Source: Tautonia rosea (lineage in GTDB: Bacteria; Planctomycetota; Planctomycetia; Isosphaerales; Isosphaeraceae). From it: a stretch of 64,000 nt of DNA. Position 1 is the first letter of the stretch; every line of letters starts with the position of its first letter. Below the pieces are notes generated by a model. The model had not been told where the DNA came from. It did no database searches and saw nothing but the letters and a program-made list of their open reading frames with translations. The stretch lies in the NCBI RefSeq assembly GCF_012958305.1, contig NZ_JABBYO010000022.1, positions 1 to 64,000 on the forward strand, read 5' to 3'. Shown piece by piece: positions 24,388-33,574 of this stretch. A program made the translations under genes and the position numbers.

Positions 24388-25566
24388 ATGATGCCGCATG
24401 TTGCTCACGACTCACGGACCTATCGCCGACGATCCGCCCTGGCGGCGGCTCTGCTGGCCCTGCTCGCCATCGGCGCCGGCCCGGATCGACCTCAGGCCGT
24501 CTGGGCCGTCAAGGATCGCGAGGCCCGACAGCCCCAGGTGACGATCGCGGCCGACGGTCGGGTCTATCTCGCCTTTGGCTCCGGGAACGAGATCCGCGTA
24601 GCCTCCTCTGACGACGGAGCCCGATCGTTCTCGGATCCAGTCCCGGTTGGCACTCTCGGAATGTTGGCCCTGGGAATGCGGAGAGGCCCCCGCATCGCAG
24701 CGGGGCAGGGGGCGGTGGTGGTCTCGGCCATCGGCGGGGCAGGGGGAGGACCGTATGGCGGCCTGAGCGCCGGCGATCTCTGGTCGTGGCGATCGACCGA
24801 TGGCGGCACGACCTGGTCGGAGCCGATCCGGCTCAATCAGATCGAAAGCTCCGCCCGCGAAGGGCTGCACGCGATGGCCGGCGGGCCTCAGGGTCAGATT
24901 GCCTGCGTCTGGATCGATCTCCGAAACAACCGCGCTCACATCCGAGGCGTGCTCTCGACCGACGGCGGCGCGACCTGGGGGCCTGAGATCCTCATCCACC
25001 AGTCTCCCGAGGGGCCCATCTGCCCCTGCTGCCACCCCTCGGTCGCCTTCGGCCCCGATGGCAGCCTTTATGTGATGTGGCGCGATGCCATTTCCGGCGC
25101 CCGAGACATGTACCTTTGCCGATCGCTCGACGGCGGCAAGACGTTCGAACCGAGCCAGAAACTCGGCCTCGGCACCTGGCCCCTTGAGGTCTGCCCGATG
25201 GACGGTGGCGCGATCGCGGCCGGTCCCGAGCGGCAGGTGACGACGGTCTGGATGCGCGACGGACGACTCTATTCCGCCGATCCCGGCCAGCCCGAACGCC
25301 TGCTCGGCCCCGGTGTCCAGGGCTGGGCCTCCTGGGGACCAAGCGGTCCGTTCCTCACCTGGCTTGATCGCCGTCCGGGCCGGCTGCTCGAATTGCGGCC
25401 CGGCGACACTGAGCCGATCGAGCTGTTCCGATCGGCCAACGACCCGAGCGTCGCCTCCTCGATCAACGGCCAGGGGCCGGTCGTCGCGGCCTGGGAGGCC
25501 GGCCCCGGAGGCTCTGGGATCTTCGTCGCTCGACTCGACGAGCCAGGCGATCACGATGCCGAGTGA
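24388..25566 (+). CDS. Sialidase/BNR-repeat-like secreted protein
   Basis: A 392-residue protein with an N-terminal hydrophobic signal (ALAAALLALLAIGAG) and a beta-propeller pattern. Several Asp-box (BNR) motifs are visible: SSDDGARSFSDP, STDGGTTWSEP, STDGGATWGPE and SLDGGKTFEPS. Such propellers occur in exo-sialidases and many non-enzymatic proteins. The catalytic Arg triad and Tyr/Glu cannot be confirmed by eye, so activity is not claimed. A CCPCCH-like patch (GPICPCCHPSV) resembles a feature of other planctomycete propellers. Confidence 0.75.
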   Translation: MMPHVAHDSRTYRRRSALAAALLALLAIGAGPDRPQAVWAVKDREARQPQVTIAADGRVYLAFGSGNEIRVASSDDGARSFSDPVPVGTLGMLALGMRRGPRIAAGQGAVVVSAIGGAGGGPYGGLSAGDLWSWRSTDGGTTWSEPIRLNQIESSAREGLHAMAGGPQGQIACVWIDLRNNRAHIRGVLSTDGGATWGPEILIHQSPEGPICPCCHPSVAFGPDGSLYVMWRDAISGARDMYLCRSLDGGKTFEPSQKLGLGTWPLEVCPMDGGAIAAGPERQVTTVWMRDGRLYSADPGQPERLLGPGVQGWASWGPSGPFLTWLDRRPGRLLELRPGDTEPIELFRSANDPSVASSINGQGPVVAAWEAGPGGSGIFVARLDEPGDHDAE

Positions 25567-25625
25567 TCGACGGTCGCCTCAGCACCTCCCGACGATTCCT
25601 TCCAGCAGGCGGCGATCCGGGCCGC

Positions 25626-25961
25626 TCAGTACAGAATCCCTCCGATGCAAAGAGTCAGCGCCACGAGAAACCCAGCAAACCAGAGCCAGGCGGCCGCGAA
25701 GTTCCCCCCCTCGGCCGAGGTCGCCGCGATCACCCCCCAGCAGATCCAGAAGATCCCTCCCAGGGGCGCCGCGTAGATCGAGAGGAATAAGATCGAGTAT
25801 CCAAGCCCCCACGCGACGTGATACGACTCATGCCAGGAAAACAGGGGGTAGGCAAGCACGTTGACCGCGATCGGGACCAGAACAAGGCCGACCGCCGCCG
25901 ATACGCCCGCACGCGCCCAGGTGAGCAGGAGACTCGGGCTGTCCGGGTGTCGTGATGGCAT
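25626..25961 (-). CDS. Hypothetical three-helix membrane protein
   Basis: A 111-residue protein with three or four hydrophobic segments (GVSAAVGLVLVPIAVNVLA; ILFLSIYAAPLGGIFWICWG; AAWLWFAGFLVALTLCIGG). I do not recognise the family. It is transcribed divergently from the RuBisCO-like gene, converges with the sialidase-like gene, and has no obvious partner. Confidence 0.55.
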   Translation of the reverse strand: MPSRHPDSPSLLLTWARAGVSAAVGLVLVPIAVNVLAYPLFSWHESYHVAWGLGYSILFLSIYAAPLGGIFWICWGVIAATSAEGGNFAAAWLWFAGFLVALTLCIGGILY

Positions 25962-26123
25962 CGGATCAGCTCCGTTGAGGGTGGGGCTGGCCTGCGTCTA
26001 CGTTACGCCCGGCAGAGGCGATGAGGGGGTGCCTCGGACGGCGACTGCCCAACAGTGTACCAAGTTGATGTGATTCCCGGCCCGAAGCGTGCCACCCTGG
26101 ATGGAACCGATTGGCCCGGACGC

Positions 26124-26151
26124 TTGACAACCTGACCCCGTCCGGGATACT
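26124..26151 (+). promoter_or_regulatory. Sigma70-type promoter upstream of the RuBisCO-like gene
   Basis: A perfect TTGACA (26124-26129) is separated by 16 bp from GATACT (26146-26151). Transcription would start near 26158 and run into the paired hairpins just before the RuBisCO-like gene. No other plus-strand gene lies between 25566 and 26253. Confidence 0.6.
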
Positions 26152-26159
26152 CCGGAAGC

Positions 26160-26210
26160 CATGCTCCGCTCAGATCGAGCGGGGCATGCCGCGGCGCTCG
26201 CGGCTTTTTT
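26160..26210 (+). terminator. Attenuator-like leader: stem-loop plus intrinsic terminator
   Basis: Stem 1: CATGCTCCGCTC (26160-26171) pairs with GAGCGGGGCATG (26177-26188), with one G-T wobble and a 5-base loop. Stem 2: GCCGCG (26188-26193) pairs with CGCGGC (26199-26204), followed by six T (26205-26210). It is a canonical intrinsic terminator 43 bp before the RuBisCO-like start codon and about 50 bp after a near-consensus promoter. This fits transcription attenuation or a short RNA. Confidence 0.6.
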
Positions 26211-26252
26211 GGATCGCTCCGATCACCCAACCCCCGACGGCCCCGCATTTCC

Positions 26253-27683
26253 ATGCCTGCGATCGACTCGAAGACCCTGGATATCCTCTGGCACGACCCC
26301 GACGCCCGCGAGATGGCCCTCCGCCGGGTCGTCGAGGAGCGCCTGGCCGAGAACCCGCCCCCGAGGTCCGACGATCACATCGTCGCCACCTATTTCTTCG
26401 CCTTCCGGACCGAATCGCTCGGCGACGCGGTCAAGGAAATCGCCTACCACGCCACGAGCGGCATCAAGGACCCGCCCCCCGGCTCCTTGCTCGCCGAATG
26501 CACCGCCACCGCCGCCGGGGTCGATCCGTTCGACTCGACCGGCCGCATGGGCCTGCTGCATATTGCCTTCCCCCTGAAGATGATGCTCCAGGAAGACGGC
26601 CACCTCACCTCCGTCGACCTCCTGCACACGACCGCCGCGGCCATCATCTTCGACGTGTATGAGAATCAGGACGCTCGACTCATCAGCCTCCAGATTCCCG
26701 ACAAGGTCCTCGCCACCTTCCCCGGCCCGGCCTACGGCCCCTTCGGCCTGCGGAAGATGACCGGCTTCGACGACGGCCGCCCCGCCTTCGGCACCATCCT
26801 CAAGCCGACCGCCGGCGTAACCCCCGACGACATCGACCGCATCGTCGGCGAGGTCGCCGGGTGCGACCTGCTCATGTTCATCAAGGAAGATGAGGATCTG
26901 TATCCCAATCTCCCTTACTCCCCCGTCGCCGAGCGGATGAAGCGGGCCAAGGCGGCGCTCGAACGAGTGAAGGACCAGCGAGGCGGGCTGGGGATCGTCT
27001 TCGCTCCCCACGTCACCGGGGCACCGAACGAGATCCTGGAGACCGTCCTCGCCGTACTCGAAGCCGGTGCCACCGGCGTGATGTTCAGCGAGACCTTCAC
27101 CGGAGGCGCCGTCCGCATGGTTCGCGAGGCGACCCGGCACCTGAGCCACCCTCCGGCGATCTACGGCCACAACGCCGGGATCGGCACCCGCACGCGGGCC
27201 ATCTGGCGCGAGGTGATCGACCTGCTCGCCCGGCTCGACGGCATCGACTTCCGCCAAACCGCCCCGGTCAAGCCCGGCACTCCCTTCCTGCGGCCCTATG
27301 GCGCCGAGTGGGCCGCCTCCGAGATCGCCCTCTCGCGCCCCTTGCCCGGCGGCCTGAACCCGACGATGATCGCCCGGGCCGGCGCGCTCGACCAGGGCAA
27401 CGTCATCCTCAACCTTCAGGACGCCGAGCGCCGAGGCCTGACCGACCACATCCTCTTCCTGGCCGGATCGGCCATCAACTCCATCAAGGACGACTCGGGC
27501 AAATACGAGCCGAAGCTCGGCGCCGAGGCCATGCGCGAAGCCCTCGACGTTCACCGCTCCGGCGCCATGGCCGGCGTCCCCGCTGAAAAGCACCTCGACG
27601 AACTCTCCGCCCTGGCCGACCGGCAGAAGCTCGTCGCGCTCAAGCGAGCCCTCCGCCAGCGCTATCCCGATCGGGTCAGCTAA
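26253..27683 (+). CDS. RuBisCO-like protein (form IV-type)
   Basis: A 476-residue homologue of the RuBisCO large subunit. The region equivalent to TIKPK reads TILKPTAG, keeping the first lysine (Lys184, equivalent of Lys175) but replacing the second (equivalent of Lys177) with Thr. The metal-binding motif FIKEDEDLYPN keeps the carbamylatable lysine (Lys211, equivalent of Lys201) and the Asp and Glu ligands (213 and 214). The carboxylase loop 6 (GKLEG) is not recognisable. This pattern indicates a RuBisCO-like protein doing enolase/isomerase-type chemistry rather than CO2 fixation. Known members act in methionine salvage or sugar-acid metabolism; neither pathway is visible nearby. There is no small-subunit gene adjacent. 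Confidence 0.88.
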   Translation: MPAIDSKTLDILWHDPDAREMALRRVVEERLAENPPPRSDDHIVATYFFAFRTESLGDAVKEIAYHATSGIKDPPPGSLLAECTATAAGVDPFDSTGRMGLLHIAFPLKMMLQEDGHLTSVDLLHTTAAAIIFDVYENQDARLISLQIPDKVLATFPGPAYGPFGLRKMTGFDDGRPAFGTILKPTAGVTPDDIDRIVGEVAGCDLLMFIKEDEDLYPNLPYSPVAERMKRAKAALERVKDQRGGLGIVFAPHVTGAPNEILETVLAVLEAGATGVMFSETFTGGAVRMVREATRHLSHPPAIYGHNAGIGTRTRAIWREVIDLLARLDGIDFRQTAPVKPGTPFLRPYGAEWAASEIALSRPLPGGLNPTMIARAGALDQGNVILNLQDAERRGLTDHILFLAGSAINSIKDDSGKYEPKLGAEAMREALDVHRSGAMAGVPAEKHLDELSALADRQKLVALKRALRQRYPDRVS

Positions 27684-27730
27684 ATCGCCCCTCCGATCAG
27701 CTCCCTCGCACCTCTCCGGCTCGTCTCCAA

Positions 27731-27868
27731 CCCTCACCCCCGCAAGCGGGGGTGAGGGTGGCCGAAGGCCGGGTGAGGGGGGGCTGGACGAAACGCCGGG
27801 CTGGACTTCGAACTCACACACCCCTCACCCCGGCTCTCTCCCCGCGAGCGGCGAGAGGGGGAAGAGCA
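27731..27868. repeat. GC-rich palindromic dispersed repeat (best copy)
   Basis: CCCTCACCCCCGC (27731-27743) and GCGGGGGTGAGGG (27746-27758) form a perfect 13-bp inverted repeat. They are followed by tggccgaaggccgggtgagg and, from about 27822, a second related block (cccctcaccccggctctctc). It lies between the convergent RuBisCO-like gene and the Tat-exported gene, so it could serve as a bidirectional terminator. Confidence 0.8.
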
Positions 27869-27893
27869 TGTCTACCGATCACGATCAAACCGT

Positions 27894-29192
27894 TCAAGCA
27901 TGATCCGCATTCACATAAAACGACTCGTCGGAAACAGTATAGCGGACCTCCATCTCGGGGGTCTCGACCACCTGACCCTCTCGGAACAGCGACGTCACAC
28001 CGGCCAGCGTCATGCCCGAGGTCAACAGGGTCCGTTCAGCCGGGTAGGGGGCCTTGTTCTCGATCACCATCCGCTCAATGTGATGCACGAGCGGATTGAA
28101 AAAATCGGCCGTCGTGGCCGATCGGCCGGGCATCGGCAGGTGCATCTGGCAGGAAACAATGCGGTCTTCGTCGCCGATCAGACCCGCATAGGTAAAATCT
28201 TGCACCGGGCACATGAACAAGGTGGTCTTGAACCCGTCGCGGTGCTCAATGAAATACGCAAACGCGTTCGGGAAGTTCCGCCTCGCCCACTCAATCGAAG
28301 GGGGATCGGTCGGATACCCATTCACGACCGGTAGCGTATGGCTGCGACTCAGCGCCGCCAGGAACAACCGGGTCGTCGTTTCGCGCTGCTCGACCCGGTC
28401 CCACACTGCCTTGCCGCGTAGGGCCTGAACGCTCGCAATACCCACTTCGCCCCCGTTGCGACGCTCCGACATGCACTGCGCCGTTTCCAGGCCGTGGAAG
28501 TCGTAGCTGTCGGCTCCCCCGTAACCGACGCAAACGCTCTCGGTCAGGTTGGCATCATACGGCATGTCCACCGCAGGCAACCGCCAGGTGACCGGCAACG
28601 ACGACCCGGCCAGGAAGGGGAAGTCGAGTCGCTTCGCATCCTCGACCATCTCGACGCACTCGGCCCATTTTGTCGAAAGATGCTTATCATTGAATACAGG
28701 TACACTTCGGCCCGACTGCTCGAAAACCGAGACAATTTGCTTGAAGAAATCATAACGTGGATACCGCGTCTGCCCCATCTCGTTGCGCGGGTAACGCCCA
28801 TGCTCACCGATGACGACCACGCCATCGACCGCCAGCGATCCGGTCCCCATCGTCAGCGAGTCGGCAATGCTCGGATAAATCGGCACATCGAACCGCGCGG
28901 CCTGATCGCGGATCAGATCCCCTTCGGGATACTGGTCGATGTAGAGCGAAACCAGATCCACCTCGGGACGGTGCCAACCACCCTTCCAGGCATAGCCGAG
29001 CAAAAACCGATCAATAAAATGCTGCGCATGAGAATGCGTGCGCACTTCGGTCCCGATCAAGGCGATTTTCTTCCGCTCCTGGTTCGGAGTGCGGACGATC
29101 GGGGCGGCTCCCAGAGACGTCCCGGCAGCCACGGCAGCGGTCGAGGCCAGCAACGTTCGGCGCGTAAAGGGAGTGGATCTTGGTCCGGTCAT
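27894..29192 (-). CDS. Tat-exported protein of unknown function (Rossmann-like start)
   Basis: A 432-residue protein. The Tat signal (TRRTLLASTAAVAAGTS) is followed by KKIALIGTEVRTHSHAQHF and VDGVVVIGEHG. This resembles the nucleotide-binding half of Gfo/Idh/MocA proteins but lacks the EKP signature. The rest (FLAGSSLPVTWRLPAVDMP; FAYFIEHRDGFKTTLFM) is typical of a planctomycete family I know only as hypothetical. The ATG at 29192 is chosen. A longer frame begins in a dispersed repeat with the artefactual start MFHPW. It shares strand and proximity with a Gfo/Idh gene upstream. Confidence 0.65.
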   Translation of the reverse strand: MTGPRSTPFTRRTLLASTAAVAAGTSLGAAPIVRTPNQERKKIALIGTEVRTHSHAQHFIDRFLLGYAWKGGWHRPEVDLVSLYIDQYPEGDLIRDQAARFDVPIYPSIADSLTMGTGSLAVDGVVVIGEHGRYPRNEMGQTRYPRYDFFKQIVSVFEQSGRSVPVFNDKHLSTKWAECVEMVEDAKRLDFPFLAGSSLPVTWRLPAVDMPYDANLTESVCVGYGGADSYDFHGLETAQCMSERRNGGEVGIASVQALRGKAVWDRVEQRETTTRLFLAALSRSHTLPVVNGYPTDPPSIEWARRNFPNAFAYFIEHRDGFKTTLFMCPVQDFTYAGLIGDEDRIVSCQMHLPMPGRSATTADFFNPLVHHIERMVIENKAPYPAERTLLTSGMTLAGVTSLFREGQVVETPEMEVRYTVSDESFYVNADHA

Positions 29193-29303
29193 GAGCTCGG
29201 CTCCGGGGGATCGGTCGGTGGGAGACTGCGGGGAGGGTTCCCCTGCGCGTGACAGGGGGAGGGCGGGATCAGTCGATTCGAACCTTGCGAAGAGGGAATC
29301 GCG

Positions 29304-29322
29304 CCACGGATGAAACACGGAT
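29304..29322 (+). repeat. CCACGGATGAAACACGGAT dispersed repeat
   Basis: A full 19-base copy. It is inverted relative to the longer copy at 29380-29412, so the two face each other across about 57 bp in the gap between two minus-strand genes. Confidence 0.85.
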
Positions 29323-29379
29323 CATCGTTTCTGTCGGATTCGCAGCAAGACCGCGACGGCCATCAGTCTTCTCTGCGCT

Positions 29380-29412
29380 CATCCGTGTTTCATCCGTGTT
29401 TCATCCGTGGCT
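29380..29412 (-). repeat. Tandem copy of the CCACGGATGAAACACGGAT repeat
   Basis: On the plus strand, catccgtgttt, catccgtgttt and catccgtggct follow in series: three ~11-base units of the dispersed repeat. It starts about 20 bp downstream of the stop of the Gfo/Idh gene ending at 29431. Confidence 0.85.
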
Positions 29413-29430
29413 CCGTTTCTTCTTTTTAAC

Positions 29431-30807
29431 TCAGGCTCCGAGCGACCAGCCTTCGCGATACTCTCGGGTCAGGAAGGGCTCGGCTTCGGGGGCGTTGGTG
29501 GCGCGCATGGCGTCGGCGTCCCACTCGATCTTGCGACCGACGCGGTAGGCGACATTCCCGAGGTGGTTCGCCTCGGTCAGCCAGCCGCCGTACTCGAAGT
29601 TCGACCCGGTCGGCGAGCCGGTCTTACAGGCCTCAACCCACTCGGCATGGTGGCTGGCAGGTCGGGTGAGGAACGGATCGGGGGGCGTGAAGCCCTCAAA
29701 CATGTCCTCGGGGAGCAGCGCATACTTCCCATAATCAGCCAGCAGCATCCCCTTGTCGCCCACGAACAGGACACCGCTGTTCCACTGCGGGATGGTGCCG
29801 TCCGTCCACGCTGGAGGCTTCTCGTCCCCTTGATACCAGGTGAGCGTGACGGCGGGCTGATCCCCCCGGGAGCCGTACTCGTAGACCGCTCGCATCGACG
29901 CCGGGGCAATCTCCGGGTGCGGCGGCGGACCGAACGCTTCGACCGTCAACGGGGCCCTCAGGTCGAGCGCCCAGAAGGGCAAGTCGTTCCAGTGGCTCCC
30001 CAGGTCGCTCATGGTGCCGTTGCCGAAGTCCCACCAACGATACCACTTCGGACCCGGCCAGTAGACCTCGTGAAACGGACGCTCGGGCGCCGGTCCGAGC
30101 CAAAGATCCCAGTCGAGCCCCTCGGGGATCGGCGAGGAATCGGTTGGCCGATCGGTCACGTAAACGATGTCGCGGTTCCGCTCGGCGGCCTCGGCCGATT
30201 GAAGCCCCCAGGCGCGGCCGACCCAGACGTGTGCCTCGCGCACCGGCCCGATCGCGCCGGTCTGGATCATCTCAACAACACGTCGGTAATTCTCTCCGGC
30301 GTGAATCTGCGTGCCCATCTGGGTCGCCACGTTGGCCTTCGCGGCCGCCTCGCGCAGAATGCGGGCCTCGGCAACGTTATAGGACAACGGCTTTTCCAGA
30401 TACACATGCTTGCCCAGCAACAAGGCCGGCAAGGTGGCCGCGGCGTGCGTGTGCTCAGGGGTGCTGACGACCACGGCATCGAACCGGTTCGCATCGTCGT
30501 ACACGCGGCGGAAATCGGTGTATCGTTTTGCCTTCGGATGTTCACGTGCCGCACGATCCACGGCGGGCTCATAAACATCACACAGGGCAACGATATTCTC
30601 GGTGGCCACCTGGCTGAGGTTGTGGCCGCCTCGGCCTCCGGTGGCGATCACCGCGATATTGAGCTTCTCGTTCAGGTTCCGGCCTCGAACGATCGCCGGC
30701 GCGGCAATCACGCCGAGCGAGGCCCCCGCCGCCGTTCGCAAGAAGCGGCGGCGCGAGGGCTTCGAGGAGGTCAACCGATCGGCCGGTGGAGGCGTCGCGT
30801 CGATCAT
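29431..30807 (-). CDS. Gfo/Idh/MocA-family oxidoreductase, Tat-exported
   Basis: A 458-residue oxidoreductase. The Tat signal ([19 protein letters not shown]) precedes the Rossmann domain. Conserved elements are [14 protein letters not shown] (nucleotide-binding loop), [16 protein letters not shown] and the catalytic-lysine motif [11 protein letters not shown]. Later blocks [17 protein letters not shown] and [18 protein letters not shown] are characteristic of planctomycete secreted members. It probably acts on a sugar derivative in the periplasm with NAD(P) as cofactor (family knowledge). It is followed on the same strand by the unknown Tat-exported protein, which may be co-expressed. Confidence 0.88.
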   Translation of the reverse strand: MIDATPPPADRLTSSKPSRRRFLRTAAGASLGVIAAPAIVRGRNLNEKLNIAVIATGGRGGHNLSQVATENIVALCDVYEPAVDRAAREHPKAKRYTDFRRVYDDANRFDAVVVSTPEHTHAAATLPALLLGKHVYLEKPLSYNVAEARILREAAAKANVATQMGTQIHAGENYRRVVEMIQTGAIGPVREAHVWVGRAWGLQSAEAAERNRDIVYVTDRPTDSSPIPEGLDWDLWLGPAPERPFHEVYWPGPKWYRWWDFGNGTMSDLGSHWNDLPFWALDLRAPLTVEAFGPPPHPEIAPASMRAVYEYGSRGDQPAVTLTWYQGDEKPPAWTDGTIPQWNSGVLFVGDKGMLLADYGKYALLPEDMFEGFTPPDPFLTRPASHHAEWVEACKTGSPTGSNFEYGGWLTEANHLGNVAYRVGRKIEWDADAMRATNAPEAEPFLTREYREGWSLGA

Positions 30808-30915
30808 GGCGGGGCTCCTTGGTTCGGTCCATCCACGAATCCGGTCCCATGCGGTCCGGTGATCCGAGCGATGCGACGTCCGAGCCTAACGCCTCCCGAG
30901 CCGATTCCCAAGGGC

Positions 30916-31935
30916 CTACCGCGAGGGTTCGGGAGGTGAAGGGGGCACCTCCGGCGACGACCCGATCGGCCTTCGAAGCTGCTCCCAGAGCCGGGGCAAT
31001 GCCCGGAGCAGCCGTCTCCAGAGCCTCCGAACAAGCGGGAAGACCGCGATCAACGCAAGCAAGACGATCAGGGTCGGGAGCGCCCGCTCTGACACGAAGA
31101 CGACGAAGTTCTCGGCCGAGGTCCGAAGGTCGGTAACCGAACCGCTCCAGGCCCGTGCGACTCTCGTCCGAAAGTCCGGAACCACGGGAGCCGCCGGCGT
31201 ATAGTCTTCCCGCTCGCGGAGGTTGACCGTCACGGTGGCCAGGCTCGACAGGTTCTCCAGCACCCGCAGGCGGCCTTCCATCTGCTCAATTTCCCCCCGC
31301 ACCCGGCTTAGCTCAACCTGAACCTTCAACACGTCTTCGAGCTGTCCGCTGCGTTCTTCGAGGATCTTGAGAATCGTTTCTTCCTCAACCTTTTTATTCC
31401 GAATGCGGGCCTCGATGTCGTAAAACTGCTCGGTCACGTCCTGTGAGGTCCGCACGTTGCGCTTCAGCTCGCCGAGGCCAAGCAGTTCTTGCACGAACTC
31501 CTCGAACTGATCGACCGGCACCCGCAGCTTCCACTTCGCCGATCGCTTCGAACCGGGAGATCCGGTCACGTCCTGTTCGGCAATGTACCCCCGATACTGC
31601 TGAACCAGGGCAACCAGCCGCTCGGCCGCCGGATCGAGATCCTCGACTTCAAGATCAATTTGTGCATCGTAAATGATCTTGCGATTGAAACCGGCCTCGC
31701 CGGGGAGCGGCGCGTCTTGCGCCTGCATCGGATCAGCCCCGCCCATCATTCCCATCATCGCGAGGGGTTCGGGGCGATCCGAAGTCGGCGCGGTCGCGAA
31801 GCTCATCACCGAGTCTTCCATCGCGTACTCGGCTGCGGCACCTGTCGCTTGCCGCGACAGGCTCCGGGGATCGGCCGCTCCGCAACCGGAGTGAACCAGG
31901 ATGAGCAACACCAGCAGACCAGGAATCGAGCGCAT
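30916..31935 (-). CDS. DUF4349 lipoprotein
   Basis: A 339-residue protein. The lipoprotein signal (LLVLLILVHSGC) predicts acylation at Cys18. The DUF4349 domain begins with KIIYDAQIDLEVEDLD, contains YRGYIAEQDVTG and continues through a predicted coiled coil (EDVLKVQVELSRVRGEIEQ). A C-terminal transmembrane helix (ALPTLIVLLALIAVFPLV) and a basic, proline-rich tail follow. The protein would sit in the periplasm, anchored at both ends. The family's function is unknown. The start at 31935 is fixed by the lipobox; the frame is open further upstream. Confidence 0.82.
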   Translation of the reverse strand: MRSIPGLLVLLILVHSGCGAADPRSLSRQATGAAAEYAMEDSVMSFATAPTSDRPEPLAMMGMMGGADPMQAQDAPLPGEAGFNRKIIYDAQIDLEVEDLDPAAERLVALVQQYRGYIAEQDVTGSPGSKRSAKWKLRVPVDQFEEFVQELLGLGELKRNVRTSQDVTEQFYDIEARIRNKKVEEETILKILEERSGQLEDVLKVQVELSRVRGEIEQMEGRLRVLENLSSLATVTVNLREREDYTPAAPVVPDFRTRVARAWSGSVTDLRTSAENFVVFVSERALPTLIVLLALIAVFPLVRRLWRRLLRALPRLWEQLRRPIGSSPEVPPSPPEPSR

Positions 31936-32291
31936 GGGAGTCGACGCCTCAATCACGAAGGGATTTCGAACAGAAGGGAAGGGCAGGGGAGCACCTCGGC
32001 CTTCGGGTAAGGCCCCCCTCAAAAACGCGAGACGCTGTAAAGATTCATACGAGTGTCGAGGGCACATCGTTGAACCGATTCACCCGATCGCCAGCGAATT
32101 GATCCCTCCAAAGACACCACGTTCCTCGAACTTCACGATCAGACCTCCCGATTCCTTAGGCAATTCCCATTTTCTCGAACTGGTGTCGAGAGTCGATCGA
32201 GGGTTGGTCCCTCGCGTCTGTGGTCGTTACACTAAATCGGTCACCAGATTGGAACACGACCGCCATTCCCTCCCTTCCCGCAGAGGCCATC

Positions 32292-33533
32292 GTGTCGAAG
32301 GCACCGAAGACGAAAGCAAAGACAAAACGGCCGGGCAAGGAGCCAGGCCATGCTCCCCCCCCGGGCCGCTCAACGTCGTGGACAATGCCGATCGTACTGA
32401 CGGCAATCGCCCTCTCAACGGCCACGCTCGGTCTGTTTGTCTGGAATCGCGGACTGGCCGAGGAGCGGAACGAGGAGGAGCGGGTCGCCGCCTTCTTCGA
32501 GGCCGAGCGAGCCAGGAACGCGACGCCGAAGGCATCCTCCCCCACCTCCGAGACCGCGCCCGAACTCCAGCGATCCGGCCATCTCATCAACGACGCCTCC
32601 CCCCCCGGTCCTCCTCCCGACGAGGGAATGGTCTGGATTCCCGGCGGCACCTTCTGGATGGGAACCGACGATCGCCAGTTCCCCGACGCCCAGCCGGTCC
32701 ACCTCGTCACAGTCGACGGCTTCTGGATGGATCAGACCGAGGTGACAAACGCCCAGTTCCAGGCATTCGTCGATGCCACCGGCTACGTCACCGTCGCCGA
32801 GCGTCCCATCGACCCGGCCGATTACCCCGGCGTCGCTCCCGAGAACCTCGCCCCCGGCTCCATCGTCTTCAACCCTCCCGACCACCCCGTTCGGCTCGAC
32901 AACGCCATGCAATGGTGGGCCTGGAAGATCGGAACCGACTGGAAGCATCCAGAAGGCCCCGAATCGACCATCGACGACCGCATGGATCACCCCGTCGTTC
33001 ATCTGGCGTTTGAAGATGTGCTCGCCTATGCCGAATGGGCCGGCAAACGCTTGCCGACCGAGGCTGAATGGGAATTCGCCGCCCGAGGCGGCCTCGATCG
33101 CGCCACCTACACCTGGGGCGACGAACGCCATCCCGACGATCAGCCGATGGTCAACAACTGGCAAGGCCAGTTCCCGATGGAGGACTCCGCCGAGGATGGC
33201 TTCGCCGGCATCGCCCCCGTCGCCCAGTTCCCGGCCAACGGATTCGGCCTCTACGACATGGCCGGCAATGTTTGGGAATGGTGCGCCGACTGGTACCGCC
33301 ACGATTACTACCAAACCAGCCCCGAACTCAACCCCACCGGCCCAAGTGATTCGCTCGACCCTATGGAACCCGGCATTCCCAAGCGTGTTCAGCGCGGGGG
33401 ATCGTTCATGTGCAGCGATCTTTACTGCGTCCGCTACCGGGTCGGGACCCGAGGGAAGGGAGCCATCGACACCGGCAATCCGCACGTCGGGTTCCGCTGC
33501 GTTGCCGATCCGAAGATCGCGACTCAGCCCTGA
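32292..33533 (+). CDS. Formylglycine-generating enzyme (SUMF1/FGE family), membrane-anchored
   Basis: About 413 residues. After a basic, proline-rich N terminus, one transmembrane helix (PIVLTAIALSTATLGLFVW) is followed by the FGE-sulfatase domain: MVWIPGGTFWMGTDD, DQTEVTNAQF, RLPTEAEWEFAARGG, NVWEWCADWY. The active-site segment GGSFMCSDLYC holds two cysteines spaced Cys-x4-Cys, as in human FGE (Cys336/Cys341), and ends GFRCVAD. It should oxidise the cysteine of sulfatases to formylglycine. Four sulfatases follow within 8 kb, which supports this role. The GTG at 32292 (VSKAPK) is the suggested start. An intrinsic terminator follows at 33575-33610. Confidence 0.85.
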   Translation: MSKAPKTKAKTKRPGKEPGHAPPPGRSTSWTMPIVLTAIALSTATLGLFVWNRGLAEERNEEERVAAFFEAERARNATPKASSPTSETAPELQRSGHLINDASPPGPPPDEGMVWIPGGTFWMGTDDRQFPDAQPVHLVTVDGFWMDQTEVTNAQFQAFVDATGYVTVAERPIDPADYPGVAPENLAPGSIVFNPPDHPVRLDNAMQWWAWKIGTDWKHPEGPESTIDDRMDHPVVHLAFEDVLAYAEWAGKRLPTEAEWEFAARGGLDRATYTWGDERHPDDQPMVNNWQGQFPMEDSAEDGFAGIAPVAQFPANGFGLYDMAGNVWEWCADWYRHDYYQTSPELNPTGPSDSLDPMEPGIPKRVQRGGSFMCSDLYCVRYRVGTRGKGAIDTGNPHVGFRCVADPKIATQP

Positions 33534-33574
33534 CCCTCCCTCCTCCGAATGACCCGTGATCGAACCCGGTCCCA

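Noticed and set aside
27731-27868. CRISPR-like array suggested by repeated GC-rich blocks
   Set aside because: The blocks are palindromic, irregularly spaced and have no unique spacers of constant length.
29193-29318. N-terminal extension starting MFHPW for the Tat-exported protein
   Set aside because: The start is a GTG inside the dispersed CCACGGATGAAACACGGAT repeat; the ATG at 29192 gives a normal Tat signal.
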